The notes below the pieces were generated by a model. It had not been told where the DNA came from. It saw only the letters and a list, made by a program, of their open reading frames with translations, and did not search any database. Below are positions 1 to 11,556 of a stretch of DNA of 64,000 nucleotides, piece after piece. The translations under genes were made by a program, and so were the position numbers. The stretch spans positions 10,725,282 through 10,789,281 of the forward strand of contig CM045745.1 in assembly GCA_024760905.1 (NCBI GenBank). The letters run 5' to 3'. The DNA is from Plotosus lineatus. Its lineage: Eukaryota > Chordata > Actinopteri > Siluriformes > Plotosidae. Each line of letters opens with the position of its first letter. Positions within the stretch are counted from its first letter, which is position 1.

Positions 1-20
1 TCATCGGACTATTGCAGGGC

Positions 21-73
<53 letters not shown>

Positions 74-292
74 CCATTCCCACTCACATCCACAGCCAAT
101 TAGCTTCACAATTAGCTGTGCTTAGCTTTGGTCTGTGGGAGGAAACCAAAGTACCCAGAGAAAATGCACACAAGCACGGGTGAATGTAAACATGCAAAGA
201 AACACACAAAAACACCAAAGCCCAAGACTCAAACTCAGGACCTTCTTGGTGTGAGATGACCATTCTGGCCACATCATCACCATACCACCCTT
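1..292 (-). mobile_element. SINE-A (tRNA-headed), minus strand, cut by window edge
   Basis: Reverse complement of the tRNA-headed SINE called A in this annotation. The 3' tail side lies at the window start. A (CA)n tract occupies about 21-70, and the head side ends near 292 at the complement of GGTGGTATGGTGATGATG. The core recognisable words are the complements of AGCAAGAAGG-type and TCCTCCCACAG-type motifs. It is diverged, with the usual head word disturbed. It is non-coding. Confidence 0.75.
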
Positions 293-937
293 CTGCAAAA
301 GCATAGGCACAAAAATGAAATAATGGAATATTTGTGATCTGAATGATGTCATCGTTCTGCTTTTTGTCCGTTGTTTTATATGAATTTTTTTTGTACATGT
401 GCTCTATGTATTTTTTTTTTCCTGCTTCATGATATTTAGAATATATTCAGGTGATAACTCATGTGTTTCTTTGCACTGTGGTTCATTGTTTTGTCTGTGT
501 CTGTCCTCGTTAAGTCAAATTTACTCGACCCCACTACATTGTATTAGAATTTATTCTGGTGCTCAGTGCCAGCTGAGTGTTATGAAGGAAAAAGAATAAT
601 GTCCAAATCCATGTTGCATACACTCTTCTATCCTTGCAATAATATTTGCACTTGACTTTCCTGACCCAGTATTGTGTGTATTACCCGAGCATATACAGGA
701 TGAGGGTGCAGTATGTGTGGGAGAGAAAGAAAGTGAGAGAGATGTGGGTAGAGTAATGAGTGTTTGCAGCCAAATAATAGTATGACAGCATTAAAACACT
801 ACAAAAACAATAATAGTGTCCTAAGTATAACTGAGAAGCGGACCTTTATCATAATGCATTCAGCCCCTATACACAAAAGCTATACATTTGCTGTCTGTAT
901 ATTTTTATTAGCTTATTTTGCAACCCTGCCTCATCAT
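293..937. other. Unassigned AT-rich sequence
   Basis: No gene, splice-supported exon or recognisable repeat seen. Short poly-T runs are present near 386-420. Confidence 0.5.
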
Positions 938-1102
938 CATATTGCTAATTTTTTAAACCACTTACTCCTACTAAGATCACAGGGAGGATGAAGCCTATCG
1001 CAGCAAGCACTAGGCAAAAGTGGCGTACACCCTGAACAGTTTATCAGGCCACCACAACCTCAACACACACAAAACCATTCACAATTACACATACACCTAG
1101 GG

Positions 1103-1673
1103 CAGTGCTTCTCAAATAGTGAGGTGCACCCCCCCCCTTGGGGGGTGTGGGATGATGCTGGGGGGTGACGTGTATGACCCTGGGAAACCTATGTTTTTCT
1201 GGAATAATGTATTAAGTGTAGTTGCACCTCCACTCCACTAGTTGGCAGTGGCATTCTCATTGCCACGATCTGGTGTAGCAGTTTTTCACACAAGCAAACA
1301 ATATGAAGCGAAGTAAACAACCCCTGAAGAAACAACATGGAAAAATTTCCATCAGGAACGAAGAGCAAGGTGGAGAGAGGCGGAGATATTAAGACATAAG
1401 TAAATGGGTTTAAATAAGGATGTATTTTTTTTTAATTCTTTTCTGTTACAGATTAAAAAACAATGTTAATGAAGTTTTTCTTTGTTGTAAGTTGAACTAT
1501 ATTTCTTTCTTTTTCTGTTTTTAATGTTAATAAAGATACAGTGTTATGCAGCTGTGTACTAATAACACTTTTATAGACAAATTATACTATTTATAGTCGC
1601 TCCCGGGACGGTGAGCGTGAAATGTTTTTTTCTTCCTTGAGGGGGCGCCACAGAAAATAATTGAGAAGCACTG
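1103..1673. mobile_element. hAT-like non-autonomous DNA transposon
   Basis: Terminal inverted repeats CAGTGCTTCTCAA at 1103 and TTGAGAAGCACTG ending at 1673. It is flanked by near-identical 8-bp target duplications, acctaggg (1095-1102) and acctagag (1674-1681). An 8-bp duplication is the hAT signature. It is 571 bp with no transposase remnant. C-rich and G-rich blocks near the left end can pair with each other. Confidence 0.85.
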
Positions 1674-1804
1674 ACCTAGAGGCAATTCAGAGCAGCCAAT
1701 TTGCCAACTGTGCATATTTTTAGATTCTGGGAGGGACCGGCTTATCCAGAGTCAACCCTTGGAAGCATGTACAGAACAGTGACTTGAACCATGGTCTTTC
1801 TTAA

Positions 1805-2171
1805 CCCTTTAATGGCCGAATTATTTTTTGCAGTTAAAAAAATTACCACTAGTTTTTCTTAATCAAAAAGGCCTAAGGAAACTACCCGGAACACATTTCT
1901 TTCAACAAAATTATAATAACACAAATAATAATAATAATAATAATAACATAATAATAACATAATAATAACAAATAAAAGCACTCTCACAAATTCATGAACA
2001 ACACAATCCTGCACATTCAAGGTCGTCTCACAGCTGACTGAGGCAGGTGGGACCAAGCTGTGTTACCTCAGGTAACGCCACAAGTATAAAACATTTGCAC
2101 TGAGTACAATGGATCTAATAGTTATTAGCATTTTTGAAAGAGGACCATACGGTCCTGCTGGCATTAAAGGG
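1805..2171. mobile_element. MITE with CCCTTTAATG terminal inverted repeats
   Basis: The left end CCCTTTAATG follows TTAA (1801-1804). The right end CATTAAAGGG stops at 2171. TTAA plus CCC ends suggests piggyBac, but the right flank is not TTAA, so the superfamily is uncertain. An ATA-rich microsatellite lies at about 1918-1975. No coding capacity. Confidence 0.5.
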
Positions 2172-2210
2172 TGCATTTCAGGTAGACATGCTAACCAATA
2201 CACCACAGTT

Positions 2211-3503
2211 TGGAGAAACTATCTCTTATAGTGACTCACAAACTCTGTGACCAATGATATATGAAGATGAATGCCTCCCTTCACACTGAGCTAAATGCAC
2301 ACAGCCATAGATACTAAGCAGTGGTGGCTGCTCTCAGACAAAGGAACCCCTTCTTTTACTAAAATGTGATTTTGTCAAATATGTACCATTACGGTATTGA
2401 TGTTGCTACCACTATAAGGGTCCACCAGTGTATTTATATTCATGGTTAGATTGTTCAAAATAAGAAATAATTTCTTACAGATCATGTAACATGGTGAACA
2501 TGTTTTCCTCCCTCATACACTTCCGTAGTAGCGCAATCTATTAAAACCCATTTTAAAACCCACAGCTCTCTGATTTCTAATGGCATTTGGGAGATACTTT
2601 TCTCTGCGTTAGTAAATTGAGATGTTCACTGAACAAAATGCTTTAACAACCTGGACGCCAGTGGTGAGTGGGTGGGTGAGGACGCTGGGTTACTGCATGA
2701 TGATCGGAGAAACTGGCTGAGAACGTATCTGGAACTACTTTTTGATTGATAGTTGCATTGAAGTTTTTCACATTTAGACACAACTTTTAGCTGCATGTGG
2801 TCTGTTTTTAAATAGTTTACTATTTTAGTTTGTACATACTTTCCTGTAAATAAAAACATAAATTTAGTACTCTTGAGTTTGCTTGTTGTTATTGCTTGAT
2901 AATGTTTGTCGTTAGTTCGCTAAGAACTGTTCATGATGGTAGACAATGCCAGAGACTCTGAAGTAAACAGCAGGGCAGATCAACACCAAAATTGATTTTG
3001 TTCAAAAGTCAGGAAATATAACTTTTTTTTTTTTTTTTTCCAAACCTTTCCAGTATGAGAAGATGAGCTGGCTGACCGTACATTAAGTTAAAGAGAATGT
3101 CCTTTTAATGAAACCCTATCAGGGCGTTTAGTCAAAACTCGGTTTTATGGATTTCGTTAAATTTCACAAAGCATGCATGAGAATGAACATATAAATAACA
3201 TGATGCAATAATTAGCATACTGTATTTTATGATATAGTGCTTCCCTCATTTAACAGACTGCCAGATGTCAATGATATCAATATCCAACACAAACATATCC
3301 CTTTCTGACATTTCCAAGAAGATTTCTGAATACTATGTGGAAGCCAATGAAGAATCTGTGGCACCTAAACTGAATTATAGCCAACAATTATGGTGCTGGT
3401 AGCAGCAAAGATGGTTGCGTTTTCTGTCAGTGACTAGCTAGTTACTTAAAATAGGCTGCTGCCACCTAGTGGAAGGATGATGAATCAGGTTTAAAGGTGA
3501 TGG
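2211..3503. other. Unassigned sequence
   Basis: No gene or clear repeat recognised. There is a poly-T run at about 3025-3041. Open frames here have no family resemblance. Confidence 0.5.
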
Positions 3504-3860
3504 TGTTATGGTCTGTGCTGGCTGGCGGAAGTAACTCTTCTTTAATCATTGCAGGCGCTGGCGAGGGGCGTGGCGTGGCGGTTGCCGATAGGCGAGTTCC
3601 AAGCAGAGCGCACTTGATCCCTATCTGCAATCAACAAGCAGCCAGCTATAAATGGGAGCAGCGCGCTTCCCTCCGATGTCAGAAGATTGTTTTCCCCGTG
3701 ACTCTGCTCCTCGGCTTTCTTTGGTTCTTGCTTCGTGCTCGACCAGTCCCCTTAACTTAGTATTCCCGTAATTTACTATCCCTAGTGTTTAATAAATCGT
3801 TTGAACTTTCTTTTGGTCTCCTGCATCTCTGGGTCCTACGCACACACCCCAGGCTTAACA
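3504..3860 (+). repeat. 5' LTR of the Gypsy element
   Basis: It is 357 bp, beginning TGTTA and ending TAACA (perfect terminal inverted pentamer). It contains a TATA-like tataaatg near 3648, an aataaa polyadenylation signal at about 3791 and a pyrimidine-rich U5. The sequence just inside, GAATCTTCTGACC, is the likely primer-binding region, because the LTR at 49633-49892 is followed by GAATCTTCTAGCC on its own strand. Confidence 0.9.
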
Positions 3861-3879
3861 GAATCTTCTGACCTGAAAC

Positions 3880-4860
3880 ATGGACCCAGCGGAGACTGCA
3901 CAGCTTCGGCAGACACTATTCAATCAGGGCACCCTGCTGGGATGACATGACGCCACCTTGCATCAGATGATGGACAATCTCCAGTACATAACCACCAGCT
4001 TGGCACAGCTCGGCGGAAGGATGGACGCCATCGCCACTCACCTCGCTGCCGCGACCCCGCTCCCTCATCCTTCACTTTCCGCTTGGGCAGCAGCGCCAGC
4101 GCCAGTGATACACCAAGCGCACCGAGAACCTCTCATCCCCACGCCAGAAAGTATTCGGGTGAGATCGGCTCCTGTGCACAATTCCTTCACCAGTGCTCGC
4201 TCGTCTTCAGCAAGGCAGCCGCTTACATACACCACTGATCTAGCTAAAACCGCCTTCATTATGAGCCTACTCACAGAGCAAGCCTCATCCTGGGCGCTAA
4301 CAGTCACTACCCATATCCCGGAAGTATGCTCCCAGGTAGATCAGTTCATGCAAGAAATGAAGATGGTTTTCGATCGTCCAGCGAAAGGGGATGAGGCGAG
4401 CTCCCAGCTCCGACGTATTCGGCAAGGCTCATAGTCAGTGGCGGAGTACACCATCCAATTCCGGATTCTTGCCATCAAAAACGGCTGGAACGACCCCGCG
4501 CTTTGGGGGGCTTTCCTGCAGGGGCTCAACGAACGGCTGAAAGACAAGCTTGCGGCCCGAGATGAGACAACTACTCTGGAGGAATTAATCCCCTTGTCTA
4601 CCAGACTGGACAACCAGCTGAGAGAGAGCGATAGATCCCGGAAGGGGGCCCCACCTCGTACTCACTCGCCATTTCCCCCTCTGAGAGAAGATGACAGCCA
4701 AGAACCCATGCAGGTGAACCACACCAGACTGACGGCTGAAGAGAGGCACCGACGGCTGGCCAACCGTCTCTGCATCTACTGTGCTGAGAAGGGCCATTAC
4801 CTCGCCCAGTGCCCCGCAAGGCAGAGCCCGACAGCGACGAGAGGATTCTCCATGACACCC
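3880..4860 (+). pseudogene. gag: Gypsy gag remnant with CCHC zinc knuckle
   Basis: The frame starts with ATG at 3880 (MDPAETAQLRQ) and meets a stop after 21 codons. It resumes at 3958 (MHQMMDNLQYITTSLAQLGG). A further stop at 4432 is followed by a continuation in the same style from 4438. The C-terminal part carries a CX2CX4HX4C nucleocapsid knuckle (CIYCAEKGHYLAQC) near 4778-4820. Gag would coat the element RNA. Part of the capsid region between the proline-rich N-terminus and YTTDLAKTAFIMSLL looks shortened compared with related fish elements. I call it a pseudogene because of the two stops. Confidence 0.85.
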
Positions 4861-6712
4861 AGAAATCGCCTGCAAATTCAAGGTATGCTACACTCCGCGC
4901 AACACTCTCATCCTGTAGACGTATTTATTGGCTACTTACCTCCTCATCGACCATACAACTGCGCCACTGACCTACTCCCAGGTTCCACGCTCCTTTCCCA
5001 GCGAGTATACAACCTCTCGAACCCGGAGAAAGCTGCTACGGCGGCATACATTAACGAGTTGCTGGCTGCAGGTCTCATTCGGCCCTCGTCTTCCCCGGTA
5101 GGTGCGGGATTCTTCTTCGTCGAAAAGGACAAGACCCTGAGAGCTTGCATCGATTACACGAGCCTGAACCAGATCACCATTAAAAGCAAGTACCCTCCCC
5201 CCCCTAATCGATCCAACCTTCACCCATCTCCACGATGCTACTGTTTTTTCCAAGCTAGACCTAAGAAATGCCTACCACTTAGTCCGAATTCGGGAGGGGG
5301 ACGAGTGGAAGACGGCTTGCAACACGCCCCTGGGGCACTTCGAATACCTGGTCATGCCATTCGGACTAACCAATGCCCCGGCAGTTTTCCAAGCTCTGGT
5401 CAACAATGTGCTTAGGGAAATGCTGAACCACTTTGTATTCGTATACCTGGACGACATTCTGATCTTCTCTAGAGACCAAGACGAACATCTCCGCCATGTG
5501 AGAATGGTACTGAAGAGGCTCCTGGAGAACAGATTGTTCGTTAAGGCAGAAAAATGCGAGTTTCATGTCCCCTCAGTCTCGTTTCCTGGGGTTCATCGTG
5601 GAGAAGGGGCAGATAGGACCCAATCCGGCAAAGGTGAAGGCAGTGGCGGAGTGGCCGACTCCAGGGATGCAGAAACAGCTGCAGAGGTTCCTGGGGTTCG
5701 CAAACTTCTATTGCCGGTTCGTGCGGGACTACAGCTGCCTAGCAGCCCCCCTCACACAGTTGACATCACTCAAGAACCCGTTCCAGTGGTCCCCAAGTGC
5801 GCAGGTGGCGTTTGACAGGCTGAAGGCGAAATACGTCCACGTGCCCGTATTGATCCACCCGGACCCCTCACTGCAGTTTGTGGTGGAAGTCAACGCTTCG
5901 GACTCAGGGGTGTGGGCGGTCCTCTCCCAATGGTCTCCCAAAGAGCAGAAGCTCCACCCATGCACCTTCTTCTCCCATCACTTGTCCCCAGCGGAACAGA
6001 ATCACGATGTTGGGAAACACGAGCTGCTGGCAGTGCTCTTGGGGCTCCTGGAGTGGAAGCACTGGCTGGAAGGGGCAGCCCACCTCTTCGTGGTCTGAAC
6101 TGACCATAAACACTTATCCTACCTCTGTACAGCCAAGAGGTTGAACTCCCGTCAGGCATGATGGTCACTCTACTTGGGGAGGTTCAAGTTTACACTGACA
6201 GACCGACCTGGCTCCCGGAATACAAAGCCAGATGTTCTCTCCAGGCAGTTCTCCTTGGGTGAAGACACTACCATGGAGACCATCATGCCCTCCTCTTGTA
6301 TACTCGGAGCAGCCCAATGGGCGGTAGAACAACTAGTTCGGGACGCCAATCAGGGGGGAACCGGCACCCATCGGGTGCCCCAAGGTTGTCTATATGTTCC
6401 CCCGCTGGCCAGAACCCCAACACTCCAGTGGGCTCATTCCTCAATGTTAGCCTGCCTCCCTGGAGCCCACCGAACTTTGTTCCTGCTCCGACAACGCTTC
6501 TGGTGGCCAACGATGGCAGCTGACACCAGGGAGTTTGTGGGAGCTTGCGCAACCTGTGCCCGGAGCAAGTCCTCCCATAGTGCACCCATGGGTTTTCTCC
6601 AACCCTTACCTGTTCCCCATCACCCCTGGTCGCACATTGCGGTGGATTTCATCACAGGTTTACCCCCGTCTGACCGACACCCAGTATTTAATGTTTCCCT
6701 AATTAAGCCCGT
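4861..6712 (+). pseudogene. pol: Gypsy pol remnant (RT, RNase H, partial integrase)
   Basis: After the zinc knuckle the reading passes straight to reverse transcriptase, and I see no aspartic protease. RT motifs appear as [17 protein letters not shown] (about 5120), then, after a frameshift near 5200, [11 protein letters not shown] (5350) and the catalytic YLDDILIFS (about 5443-5470). Another frameshift near 5570 leads to the thumb and RNase H ([25 protein letters not shown]). The tether/integrase zinc region follows (RQRFWWPTM...CATCARSKSS). The integrase core stops at AVDFITGLPPSD (about 6640-6672), with only its first acidic residue. It jumps to HPVFNVSLIKPV, a chromodomain-region motif, so the DDE core is deleted. 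Confidence 0.9.
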
Positions 6713-6717
6713 GGTAG

Positions 6718-7010
6718 AAAGGTTGCCGGTAGGCGAGTTCCAAGCAGAGCACACCTCATCCCTGTCTGCAAGCAGCAAGCAGCCAGCTATAAATGGGAGC
6801 GGCGCGCTTCCCTCCGATGTCAGAAGATTGTTTTCCCTGTGAATCTGCTCCTCGGCTTTCTCTTTGACTCCTGGTTCTTGCTTCGTGCTCGACCAGTTCC
6901 CTTGACTTAGTATTCCCGTAATTTACTATCCCTAGTGTTTAATAAATCGTTTGAACTTTCTTTTGGTCTCCTGCATCTCTGGGTCCTACGCACACACCCC
7001 AGGTTTAACA
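6718..7010 (+). repeat. 3' LTR of the Gypsy element, 5'-truncated
   Basis: Direct repeat of the 5' LTR from gttgccg to the TTTAACA end, with many substitutions and a small insertion. The first ~90 bp of the LTR are missing, removed by the same deletion that joins pol to the LTR. TATA-like and aataaa elements are retained. Confidence 0.9.
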
Positions 7011-7015
7011 AATGG

Positions 7016-7412
7016 TCGATGCAAAGAATGTATGATAAGCATATTCTTTGAAGGCTCTTGTTGGCCACATAGAATGAGTTGGCAGTTGAGATTGAACACC
7101 CGTGGTCTAAAACTTGTGTTCCTCCTAAAAAGGATGTGGGAGGCTGTATCATGCAAATTACTTATACAGACTTTAATTTCTTCTTTCTTACAACAATTGA
7201 ATGAACTTTAACATGGTAGCAAAAGCAAGGTCTGATTAAAATTGATAACATTTAGCTGAATCATTTTCACTGTTTCGCTAGAACAATAAATGAATGCTTA
7301 AAATAATCTTCACAACGGCTGATTTGAATAAAGCCAGATCAAAGTGAAAATGGATCGCGGTTCTTTAAATGTAATCATAAGTCAAGTGTGTGCATTCACT
7401 TGAGGGGGAAAT
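7016..7412. other. Unassigned sequence
   Basis: No gene or repeat recognised beyond the Gypsy flank. Confidence 0.5.
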
Positions 7413-7755
7413 GGACGGTACTGTGGCGTAATGGTTAGCACATAATGCTGCACATCAAAAACGTCCTGGGTTCAAGTCCTGGCTTGAGAAAGGTCTCCCC
7501 CCACCCCCTTCCACCCCCGGTGATTAAGAGGGGTTTTATGGGTGCCTCCCACAGTCCAAAGACATGCACATAAACTGGCTGTTTCACATTGCTACTCGGT
7601 GATAATGTGGGTGTCTTCAGTTGTATGTGTTGGAACGTCAATGGATTTTTAAGTTGCTCAAGGTGTTCCCACCTTCAACCGGCGATGGATGACGTAGGCT
7701 CAAATTTCCTTGTAACCCTATTTGGATTAAATGGCTCACAAACCGATGAAAGTGT
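7413..7755 (+). mobile_element. SINE-A
   Basis: tRNA-like head with A-box-like TGGCGTAATGGTTAGCAC and B-box-like GGTTCAAGTCC. It is followed by the body word CACAGTCCAAAGACATGCAC and a decayed tail. Confidence 0.8.
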
Positions 7756-7939
7756 GAATGAAAAAAGAAACATACTGTATTTAAAAGATGTTTTGAATTT
7801 ACAATAAGGATATAATTGAAAGAAACTGATTCCTCTCATCTCCCTTATTACCAGCTGCACCTGGTTCTCATTTGCATACTCATTAAGACTTGTGTATGCA
7901 TAAATCTTAGTGCTTACACCTCATCATTGTCATCATCAT

Positions 7940-8085
7940 CTTCATTCATTCATTTTCTGAACCATTTAATCCAAATTAGAGTTGCAGAGAAACTGGCGCC
8001 CATCTCAGCCGACTCTAGGCGAGGACAGAGTGCACCCTGGACAGCTCGCCAGGCCATCGCAAGACAGAAGACACGCTGCCCTTCT
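7940..8085 (-). mobile_element. L2-like SINE tail fragment
   Basis: Complement of the common 3' module, from the complement of CCAGGGTGCACTCTGTCC to the cattcattcatt end. The head is missing, so it is a 5'-truncated copy. Confidence 0.75.
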
Positions 8086-8900
8086 GAAGAAAGCCCTTCA
8101 TATATAGGCTTAAAAAATAAAATAAAATAAACTCTTTGATCATCAATTAATTAAAATATATTTGCCTCATTTAAATCTATGGCTGTTTTTAGATGTTATT
8201 TTTTTTTATCTGTTTAGGAGTTTGATGTTTTCTTTAATATTTTTGGCCTCGATTTGCTGCTTTAATTTTGCTGACTCATGCTAATATACATAAATGTGTA
8301 ATGCATTATTTGCTTTAAATCTAAATTCTATGTCACATGACCAGAATTTCAAGTGAGAATCTTCCCCTGTCATCAATCAGAATATAATTTTGTAAATTGT
8401 CTTGGCAGCATATTTAATTGCCAATTTCGCATAACGCACCTGGGAAGACATTGGTCAACTCATCCTTTCCACCACCACTGAGCACCACGGCTAAACAGAA
8501 TGTGAAAACATTGTTCTATTTAATATGCTAATAATTTATTTATTTGCCGCGCATTTCCCATTGGACAATTTGGGAGATAGTTTGATATTTGATTATATTT
8601 TCATCCACTGTGCAATTATTCAGGATGTTTCAAAAGTCATGGGACCTACATAGTTTCCTCTCAATTTGCAAAATGAATGATGTATGTGTTTATTTGCATA
8701 TAGAACAGGGAAGTGAGATATGATCATAAGTTATGGGTCGAGATGTGTGTGAAGAAAACAATTGCCAGGAGTGAACTGATGTAATACGCATGTAATACCA
8801 GGTGAGAAAGATGCCTTTGTCATTGCAGGAAAGGAATCGATCCTAGTGTTTGAAATCACTCCTCATTCACAACCTCATAATCAATATATTGGGAATTAAA
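8086..8900. other. Unassigned AT-rich sequence
   Basis: Nothing recognised with confidence. Confidence 0.4.
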
Positions 8901-9145
8901 TCTTTTCCTTTCGGCTTTTTCTGGGGTTGCCATCTGATTCGCATATTCAATTTGGCATAGGTTTTCACGTCGGATGCCTTTCCTGACACAACCCTTTTTA
9001 GCAAGGGACAGAAACACGTTGACGGCTTTACGGCTTTGCGGCTACTCTTGATGAAAGTCAGCAATGGTTCTTTTACATGAACCTCTCACCATAGACTGTC
9101 AGAGACATGGCCAGCCTTTGATAACCCAGATAGCTACACTGGGCA
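8901..9145 (-). mobile_element. Chimeric SINE: B body with RTE-type tail
   Basis: Read on the minus strand, a 5'-truncated SINE-B body runs to its word GTGTTTCTG. It then switches to TCCCTTGCTAAA, an RTE 5'-leader segment (GGGTTGTGTCAGG...) and an RTE 3'-end segment (CCGAAAGG-like, left end near 8901). The same switch occurs in the plus-strand copy at 56206-56575, so this is a real subfamily. Confidence 0.8.
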
Positions 9146-9570
9146 TTCTGGCATATATTGCTTGATTAGTGACTATCTCTTGCACTATGTAGTGAGTAGT
9201 ACGTGATTTGACCATCACCTGGGCTCAATTAAGCGGCTACAGTATTTATAGAGTTTCACTCAATACAATAACTGTAAAGAACACATTTTGAGCCAGGTTT
9301 ACTAAAGAGTCCAAAACAGCTTCTGTACAGTTACCGCAGGGTCGCAAACAAACAGATGACACTCAGGTGTGAGTAATTCACGAAGGGGTTTCCTCACATA
9401 CAAATAACATACAAATATGCTGCTTTTTGGTTGTAATCAAAAGTTATATAGAGATCTATATTAGATTATGTCATTTTCTAATGAAACACCATGGTGAAGC
9501 AAAATAGAGGGTCTTCTCAATGCACCACAAATGAGATGCCATAAATAAGGTGCAAAGTATACAACAGGCT
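9146..9570. other. Unassigned sequence
   Basis: No gene or repeat recognised. Confidence 0.5.
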
Positions 9571-9587
9571 TTTTATCAGTAGTAAAT

Positions 9588-10165
9588 CTTCTTCTTCTTC
9601 TTCTTCTTCTTCTTTTCCTTTCAGCTCTTCCCTTCAGGGATCACCAGAGCGAATCATCTGCCTCCATCTCACCTTATCCTCTGCATCGTCTTCTCTTACA
9701 CCAACGACCTTCATGTCCTCCTTCACCACATCCAAAAATGTCCTCTTTGGACTTCCTCTAGGCCTTCTGCCTGGTAGTTCCAATCTCAGCAACCTACTAC
9801 CAATATATTCATTATTCCTCCTCCGTACATGTCCAAACCATCTCAATCTAGCCTCTCTGACTTTGTCTCCAAAACCTCTTACATGTGCTGGCCCTCTGAT
9901 GTGCTGATTCCTGATCCTATCCATCCTCGTTACTCCCAAAGAGAACCTCAATATTTTCATCTCTGCTACCTCCAGCTCTGCCTCCTGTCTTTTCCTCAAC
10001 GCCACTGTTTCTAAACCATACAACATCGCTGGCCTCAACACCGTCTTGTACACTTTTCCTTTCATTCTTGCCGAAAGCTTCCTACCACATATCACACCGG
10101 ACACTTTTTTCCAACCATTCCAACCTGCCTGCACACGCTTCTTCACCTCTTTTCCACACTCTCCA
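9588..10165 (-). mobile_element. RTE LINE 3' end with 17-bp target duplication
   Basis: 5'-truncated RTE insertion on the minus strand. It ends in a (AAG)n tail, seen as cttcttctt from 9588. Perfect 17-bp direct repeats ttttatcagtagtaaat flank it (9571-9587 and 10166-10182). A complete target duplication shows it arrived by target-primed reverse transcription. Confidence 0.95.
9634..10146 (-). pseudogene. RTE reverse transcriptase C-terminal region
   Basis: A 170-residue open stretch covers the region after the catalytic palm: KKRVQAGWNGWKKVSG, GKVYKTVLRPAMLYGLETVAL, VAEMKILRFSLGVTRMDRIRN and the C-terminal WFGHVRRR...RPRGSPKR motif. It is collinear with the longer RTE copy at 35.8-39.2 kb and supplies the C-terminus that copy lacks. 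It begins internally because the insertion is 5'-truncated, so it has no catalytic aspartates. Confidence 0.9.
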
Positions 10166-10182
10166 TTTTATCAGTAGTAAAT

Positions 10183-10937
10183 ATAAAATTATATTCGCAA
10201 AAACTTCGTACACTTGAATATTTACATATTCTCCACCCATATTTTGCGCCTTGAAAAATGAACTTGTGGAAATGAACATGTCGCCAAAATCTCGGAATCC
10301 ACGCCTTCCACGTGGAATCTTGTAACTGCAACTTCTTAGTAAATACCCACAGTACGTTTTAATGCCAGAACTGATTTTGTGTTGGTGCTACTTGTTTGTA
10401 AAGCTGGTTTGTGATATAATCTCCATGGCAGGTAGCTCTATCCATCATTTTGGATAAAAAGTTAGAATTTACAGTGAAGCACTGCAACCGAGTTGTCAAA
10501 ACATTATTTTATTTTATTTTTTTCTTTGTTTTATTTTACGTTTCCCTCTCTTTATTCTGTTATAAGCCACATCTTAGAGTGAGTATTAATGATTAAGATG
10601 GCAATGCAGTATTTCACAGCTCTGGATTGTAGTCTATCTTTCTTATTTGCTATCTATGTTCCTCTTGTCCTCTTCCTCTCAGAGAAACCTAGTTAGAAAA
10701 TTGCAGCCGTCTCTCAAGATAAGAACCTCCTCGTCATTACAAGGCGACAAAGTCATGTTTGGTGGACTACGAGTCTAATTCTTAAAAAAGGAATGATTTT
10801 TTTTTAAAAAAACACATCATTAATATCAAATACTTTCATTTCATATTTTGTTCAGGATTTTCATGGAATTATTATAGAATACTGTGAGATAGCTGGAAGC
10901 ACCTGCTACAATGCAATTCGGTCTGGTATTGAAAATA
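10183..10937. other. Unassigned sequence
   Basis: AT-rich. No gene or repeat recognised. Confidence 0.5.
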
Positions 10938-11412
10938 CAGGGATCCCTCACTTTCTACGGTTAATTGGGACCGAGATCCCCCCACAACCACCGAAATGCG
11001 CACCCCTGACTGACATATACGTACATGTATATGTGTATATAATATCAATAAATACATATTCAACACTATAAATGCTTATAATAACAATTAAACATTCAAA
11101 AATAATGCATAAGATGTAAATAAAGTATGAATACAGACACATACAGACGCGCACATGCATGCAGATGTGCGTCCATGCACTCAGCTGCGCACCTCTCATA
11201 AAAATGTAAGTAGTAAGTAGGGTCGTTTTTTCATTTTATGTTTGTTTAGGGGTTTTTTTTTTTGCATAATTGGCCTTGTTTTTGTGGCATTTTCCGTAAC
11301 TTTCCTATTCTTTCTTAAATTCCTTATTTTTTAATTTGATTAATTGTTTTTTTTTAAACCGTGATGCACTGAATCCGCATGAATTGACTCGCGAAGTAGC
11401 GAGGAATCACTG
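10938..11412. mobile_element. MITE family M1, copy 1
   Basis: TIR-like ends CAGGGATCCCTCACTTTCTA (left) and AGCGAGGAATCACTG (right), flanked by TA (10936-10937, 11413-11414). It is 475 bp. Internal words match copies at 18656-19121 and 31771-35553, both in the opposite orientation. A TA duplication and CAG ends fit a Tc1/mariner-Tigger type. No transposase remnant. Confidence 0.85.
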
Positions 11413-11556
11413 TATTTTGAAAGAATAATAAAACAATTGTAGAACATGAATTTTTTTTATGATGTGGAGAATTATTCAGAGCAAATTAAAAACTTTCAAT
11501 CTGAAATAAGTTTTTAAATCATTCTTTGAGTCACCTAATAATCACTTAATACTGTA

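Larger units (their letters stand above)
938..2210 (-). mobile_element. SINE-A, minus strand, split by two MITEs
   Basis: One SINE-A in three pieces: 938-1102 (L2-like tail and body), 1674-1804 (body) and 2172-2210 (tRNA-like head, complement of GTGGTGTATTGGTTAGCATG). The pieces are collinear once the insertions at 1103-1673 and 1805-2171 are removed, so the SINE is older than both. Confidence 0.75.
3504..7010 (+). mobile_element. Ty3/Gypsy LTR retrotransposon, defective
   Basis: Complete 5' LTR, internal gag-pol remnants and a 5'-truncated 3' LTR in direct orientation. The 5-bp flanks are gatgg (3499-3503) and aatgg (7011-7015), four of five matching, consistent with one insertion. Gag has a CCHC knuckle and pol has reverse transcriptase, RNase H and integrase-zinc remnants in Ty3/Gypsy order. 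The protease is missing, most of the integrase is deleted and several frames are broken, so it cannot be autonomous. Confidence 0.95.

Noticed and set aside
1805..2171. Firm assignment of this MITE to piggyBac
   Set aside because: Only the left side has TTAA; the right flank does not, so the superfamily stays open.
8620..8870. Possible mariner end at CAGGATGTTTCAAAAGTCATGG
   Set aside because: No matching inverted terminus or transposase remnant could be found nearby.
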